64,000 nt of DNA, from contig OY756972.1 of assembly GCA_963580455.1 (NCBI GenBank), positions 1,317,001 to 1,381,000 of the forward strand. Direction: 5' to 3'. The stretch is from Euonymus europaeus (Eukaryota > Streptophyta > Magnoliopsida > Celastrales > Celastraceae). The notes below the pieces were generated by a model, which was not told where the DNA came from, searched no databases, and saw only the letters and a list, made by a program, of their open reading frames with translations. A program made the translations under genes and the position numbers. Shown one piece after another: positions 59,171-64,000 of this stretch. Numbering within the stretch: position 1 is the stretch's first letter; each line of letters starts with the position of its first letter.

Positions 59171-61246
59171 AGCCGCAAAATATGGTTTCTTTATGTAAAC
59201 GGTTTTATGAATATCCGTTGACTCAGAGTTCTGAATTCGGTGATTTTTAGCTTGATTTCACACTACTTTTCGAGCTCTACGATCCTGGCATTTCGGATTT
59301 TGATTTCAGAACTCATGGCTAGTTGGTCTCGTTTCACCTAGTTAGCCGCGAAATGTGGTTTCTTTACGTAAACAGTTTTATGAATATCCGTTGACTCCGA
59401 GTTCTGAATTCGGTGATTTTTAGCTTGATTTCACACTACTTTTCGAGCTCTACAATCCTGGCATTTCGGATTTTGATTTCAGAACTCATGGCTAGTTGGT
59501 CTCGTTTCACCTAGTTAGCCGCGAAATGTGGTTTCTTTACGTAAACAGTTTTATGAATATCCGTTGACTCCGAGTTCTGAATTCGGTGATTTTTAGCTTG
59601 ATTTCACACTACTTTTCGAGCTCTACAATCCTGGCATTTCGGATTTTGATTTCAGAACTCGTGGCTAGTTAGTCTCGTTTCACCTATTTAGCCGCGGAAT
59701 GTGGTTTCTTTACGTAAACGGTTTTAGGAATATCCGTTGACTCCGAGTTCTGAATTCGGTGATTTTTAGCTTGATTTCACACTACTTTTCGAGCTCTACG
59801 ATCCTGGCGTTTCGGATTTTGATTTCAGAACTCGTGGCTAGTTGGTCTTGTTTAACCTATTTAGCCGCAAAATGTGGTTTCTTTACGTAAACGGTTTTAT
59901 GAATATCCGTTGACTCCGAGTTCTGAATTCGATGATTTTTAGCTTGATTACACACTACTTTTCGACCTCTACGATCCTGGCGTTTCAGATTTTGATTTCA
60001 GAACTCGTGGCTAGTTGGTCTCGTTTCACCTAGTTAGCCGCGAAATGTGGTTTCTTTACGTAAACGGTTTTATGAATATCCGTTGACTCCGAGTTCTGAA
60101 TTCGGTGATTTTTAGCTTGATTTCACACTACTTTTCGAGCTCTACAATCCTGGTGTTTCGGATTTTTATTTCAGAACTCGTGGCTAGTAGGTCTCGTTTC
60201 ACCTAGTTAGCCGCGAAATGTGGTTTCTTTACGTCAACGGTTTTATGAATATCCGTTGACTCCGAGTTCTGAATTCGGTGATTTTTAGCTTGATTTCACA
60301 ATACTTTTTGAGCTCTACGATCCTGGCGTTTCGGATTTTGATTTCAGAACTCGTGGCTAGTTGGTCTCGTTTCACCTAGTTAGCCGCGAAATGTGGTTTC
60401 TTTACGTAAACAGTTTTATGAATATCCGTTGACTCCGAGTTCTGAATTCGGTGATTTTTAGCTTGATTTCACACTACTTTTCGAGCTCTACAATCCTGGT
60501 GTTTCAGATTTTTATTTCAGAACTCGTGGCTAGTAGGTCTCGTTTCACCTAGTTAGCCGCGAAATGTGATTTCTTTACGTAAACGGTTTTATGAATATCC
60601 GTTGACTCCGAGTTCTGAATTCGGTGATTTTTAGCTTGATTTCACACTACTTTTCGAGCTCTACAATCCTGGCGTTTCGGATTTTTATTTCAGAACTCGT
60701 GGCTAGTTGGTCTCGTTTCACCTATTTAGCCGCGAAATGTGGTTTCTTTACGTAAACGGTTTTATGAATATCTGTTGACTCCGAGTTCTGAATTCGGTGA
60801 TTTTTAGCTTGATTTCACACTACTTTTCGAGCTCTACGATCCTGGCATTTCGGATTTTGATTTCAGAACTCATGGCTAGTTGGTCTCGTTTCACCTAGTT
60901 AGCCGCGAAATGTGGTTTCTTTACGTAAACAGTTTTATGAATATCCGTTGACTCCGAGTTCTGAATTCGGTGATTTTTAGCTTGATTTCACACTACTTTT
61001 TGAGCTCTACGATCCTGGCGTTTCGGATTTTGATTTCAGAACTCGTGGCTAGTTGGTCTTGTTTAACCTATTTAGCCGCAAAATATGGTTTCTTTATGTA
61101 AACGGTTTTATGAATATCCGTTGACTCAGAGTTCTGAATTCGGTGATTTTTAGCTTGATTTCAAACTACTTTTCGAGCTCTACGATCCTGGCATTTCGGA
61201 TTTTGATTTCAGAACTCGTGGCTAGTTGGTCTTGTTTAACCTATTT
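59171..61246. repeat. Twelve-monomer duplication (2,076 bp), second copy
   Basis: It is in register with 57,095-59,170 throughout; its first monomer is identical to that copy's over all 173 bases. At 61,247 the sequence jumps to the part of the unit that starts at 57,787 (GCAAAATGTGG, then TTTTCGACCTC), so a third copy begins four monomers late. Confidence 0.9.
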
Positions 61247-64000
61247 AGCCGCAAAATGTGGTTTCTTTACGTAAACGGTTTTATGAATATCCGTTGACTC
61301 CGAGTTCTGAATTCGATGATTTTTAGCTTGATTACACACTACTTTTCGACCTCTACGATCCTGGCGTTTCAGATTTTGATTTCAGAACTCGTGGCTAGTT
61401 GGTCTCGTTTCACCTAGTTAGCCGCGAAATGTGGTTTCTTTACGTAAACGGTTTTATGAATATCCGTTGACTCCGAGTTCTGAATTCGGTGATTTTTAGC
61501 TTGATTTCACACTACTTTTCGAGCTCTACAATCCTGGTGTTTCGGATTTTTATTTCAGAACTCGTGGCTAGTAGGTCTCGTTTCACCTAGTTAGCCGCGA
61601 AATGTGGTTTCTTTACGTCAACGGTTTTATGAATATCCGTTGACTCCGAGTTCTGAATTCGGTGATTTTTAGCTTGATTTCACAATACTTTTTGAGCTCT
61701 ACGATCCTGGCGTTTCGGATTTTGATTTCAGAACTCGTGGCTAGTTGGTCTCGTTTCACCTAGTTAGCCGCGAAATGTGGTTTCTTTACGTAAACAGTTT
61801 TATGAATATCCGTTGACTCCGAGTTCTGAATTCGGTGATTTTTAGCTTGATTTCACACTACTTTTCGAGCTCTACAATCCTGGAGTTTCGGATTTTTATT
61901 TCAGAACTCGTGGCTAGTTGGTCTCGTTTCACCTAGTTAGCCGCGAAATGTGGTTTCTTTACGTAAAGGATTTTATGAATATCCGTTGACTCCGAGTTCT
62001 GAATTCGGTGATTTTTAGCTTGATTTCACACTACTTTTCGAGCTCTACGATCCTGGCGTTTCGGATTTTGATTTCAGAACTCGTGGCTAGTAGGTCTCGT
62101 TTCACCTAGTTAGCCGCGAAATGTGGTTTCTTTACGTAAACGGTTTTATGAATATCCGTTGACTCCGAGTTCTGAATTCGGTGATTTTTAGCTTGATTTC
62201 ACACTACTTTTCAAGCTCTACGATCCTGGCGTTTCGGATTTTGATTTCAGAACTCGTGGCTAGTTGGTCTCATTTCACCTATTTAGCCGCGAAATGTGGT
62301 TTCTTTATGTAAACGGTTTTATGAATATCCGTTGACTCAGAGTTCTGAATTCGGTGATTTTTAGCTTGATTTCACACTACTTTTCGAGCTCTACGATCCT
62401 GGCATTTCGGATTTTGATTTCAGAACTCATGGCTAGTTGGTCTCGTTTCACCTAGTTAGCCGCGAAATGTGGTTTCTTTACGTAAACAGTTTTATGAATA
62501 TCCGTTGACTCCGAGTTCTGAATTCGGTGATTTTTAGCTTGATTTCACACTACTTTTCGAGCTCTACAATCCTGGCATTTCGGATTTTGATTTCAGAACT
62601 CATGGCTAGTTGGTCTCGTTTCACCTAGTTAGCCGCGAAATGTGGTTTCTTTACGTAAACAGTTTTATGAATATCCGTTGACTCCGAGTTCTGAATTCGG
62701 TGATTTTTAGCTTGATTTCACACTACTTTTCGAGCTCTACAATCCTGGCATTTCGGATTTTGATTTCAGAACTCGTGGCTAGTTAGTCTCGTTTCACCTA
62801 TTTAGCCGCGGAATGTGGTTTCTTTACGTAAACGGTTTTAGGAATATCCGTTGACTCCGAGTTCTGAATTCGGTGATTTTTAGCTTGATTTCACACTACT
62901 TTTCGAGCTCTACGATCCTGGCGTTTCGGATTTTGATTTCAGAACTCGTGGCTAGTTGGTCTTGTTTAACCTATTTAGCCGCAAAATGTGGTTTCTTTAT
63001 GTAAACGGTTTTATGAATATCCGTTGACTCAGAGTTCTGAATTCGGTGATTTTTAGCTTGATTTCACACTACTTTTCGAGCTCTACGATCCTGGCATTTC
63101 GGATTTTCATTTCAGAACTCATGGCTAGTTGGTCTCGTTTCACCTAGTTAGCCGCGAAATGTGGTTTCTTTACGTAAACAGTTTTATGAATATCCGTTGA
63201 CTCCGAGTTCTGAATTCGGTGATTTTTAGCTTGATTTTACACTACTTTTCGAGCTCTACAATCCTGGAGTTTCGGATTTTTATTTCAGAACTCGTGGCTA
63301 GTAGGTCTCCTTTCACCTAATTAGCCGCGAAATGTGGTTTCTTTACGTAAACGATTTTATGAATATCCGTTGACTCCGAGTTCTGAATTCGGTGATTTTT
63401 AGCTTGATTTCACACTACTTTTCGAGCTCTACGATCCTGGCATTTCGGATTTTGATTTCAGAACTCGTGGCTAGTTGGTCTCGTTTCACCTAGTTAGCCC
63501 CGAAATGTGGTTTCTTTACATAAACGGTTTTATGAATATCCGTTGACTCCGAGTTCTGAATTCGGTGATTTTTAGCTTGATTACACACTACTTTTCGAGC
63601 TCTACGATCCTGGAATTTCGGATTTTGATTTCAAAACTCGTGGCTAGTTGGTCTCGTTTCACCTATTTAGCCGCGAAATGTGGTTTCTTTACGTAAATAG
63701 TTTTATGAATATCCTTTGACTCCGAGTTCTGAATTCGGTGATTTTTAGCTTGATTTCACACTACTTTTCGAGCTCTACGATCCTGGCGTTTCGGATTTTG
63801 ATTTCAGAACTCGTGGCTAGTAGGTCTCGTTTCACCTAGTTAGCCGCGAAATGTGGTTTCTTTACGTAAACGGTTTTATGAATATCCGTTGACTCCGAGT
63901 TCTGAATTCGGTGATTTTTAGCTTGATTTCACACTACTTTTCGAGCTCTACGATCCTGGCGTTTCGGATTTTGATTTCAGAACTCGTGGCTAGTTGGTCT
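61247..64000. repeat. Third partial copy and window-end satellite
   Basis: 61,247 to about 61,880 matches 57,787 to about 58,420 (offset 20 monomers). It then departs at CTGGAGTTTCGG and AAAGGATTTT. Monomers at 62,285-62,976 repeat the 57,095-57,786 run (offset 5,190 bp, 30 monomers): GACTCAGAG, two AAACAG monomers, then GCGGAATGTGG. The last monomers approach consensus, with local variants GCCCCGAAATG (63,498), TTACATAAAC and AAATAG. The array continues beyond the window. Confidence 0.82.

Larger units (their letters stand above)
1..64000. repeat. 173-bp satellite DNA array, about 370 head-to-tail monomers
   Basis: The entire window is a tandem array. The anchor AGCCGCGAAATG starts at 6, 179, 352, 525 and 698 and keeps a 173-bp step to the last start at 63,842. 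All monomers read have the same orientation. No unique sequence, transposon or other repeat interrupts it, and neither array edge is in the window. Monomers differ mainly by point substitutions, many of them two-state (for example G/T at monomer position 132 and T/A at 154). The period is close to a nucleosome repeat, as in many centromeric satellites. That functional reading is inference; the repeat itself is directly visible. I do not recognise the family name. Confidence 0.99.

Noticed and set aside
1..64000. CRISPR array
   Set aside because: The repeat has no alternating unique spacers: the entire 173-bp unit is repeated, monomers are far too long and similar, and no cas-like gene is present.
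1..64000. CENP-B box
   Set aside because: I looked for the core TTCG....A..CGGG in both orientations and found no monomer position with it. TTCGGTGATTTTTAGC and its reverse complement lack the required CGGG end.
1..64000. Telomeric repeats or rDNA spacer
   Set aside because: There are no runs of TTTAGGG, TTAGGG or TTAGG type and no rRNA-like segments. The TTTAGCC word at monomer junctions is a single occurrence per unit, not a tandem telomere motif.
1..64000. Assignment to a named plant satellite family
   Set aside because: The AGCTTGATTT word recalls some plant centromeric repeats, but ten bases is not evidence. I could not match the 173-bp monomer to a known family from memory, so no species or family name is given.
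1..64000. Promoters, terminators, tRNA or other RNA genes
   Set aside because: Words such as TATGAATATCC or T-runs resemble promoter or terminator elements, but they occur in every monomer with no associated gene. No tRNA-like A/B box arrangement or stable RNA fold stood out.

Overview
The whole 64 kb window is one uninterrupted tandem array of a 173-bp satellite DNA. I see no gene, RNA gene, mobile element, CRISPR array or unique sequence, and the array runs off both ends. Counting from the first full monomer (position 6) to the last monomer start (63,842) gives 369 periods. That distance is 63,836 bp, one base short of 369 x 173, and five single-base indels I located (three deletions, two insertions) account for it exactly. 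All monomers I read have the same orientation. By hand count the consensus has 73 G+C of 173 (about 42%), 67 T against 33 A on this strand, and 12 CpG.

A homogeneous array with a near-nucleosomal monomer and layered higher-order repeats (HORs) points to eukaryotic heterochromatin, typically centromeric, pericentromeric or subtelomeric. Monomers of roughly 150-180 bp are common in plant centromeres, and the excess of CpG-to-TpG/CpA variants fits a genome with cytosine methylation, so a plant is my leading guess. I do not recognise the monomer as a named family, and other eukaryotes are not excluded.

Layout, left to right. 1-5,714: a domain with four marker monomers (A-D) and a four-monomer block present three times. 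5,715-17,823: a domain built from a nine-monomer HOR, with intact, shortened and extended copies. 17,824-27,338: a mixed domain with short local duplications, including a dimer at 23,360-24,051. 27,339-31,489: a clean 12-monomer tandem duplication. 31,835-33,910: a six-monomer duplication. 33,911-36,159: a mosaic of pieces also found far to the left. 36,160-41,349: a 15-monomer duplication. 41,350-46,368: 11-, 9- and 9-monomer units. 47,407-49,482: a four-monomer unit three times. 51,386-56,229: a 15-monomer duplication with an internal six-monomer rhythm. 57,095-61,246: a 12-monomer duplication in which I noticed no differences. 61,247-64,000: further partial copies.

The picture is of an array maintained by unequal exchange and/or gene conversion at many scales, not by one fixed HOR. 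Marker variants are mostly regional, yet a few rare multi-variant segments recur 10-20 kb apart. The coding potential is incidental: 173 is not a multiple of 3, so reading frames rotate between monomers, and the short open frames are satellite sequence that lost a stop by point mutation.
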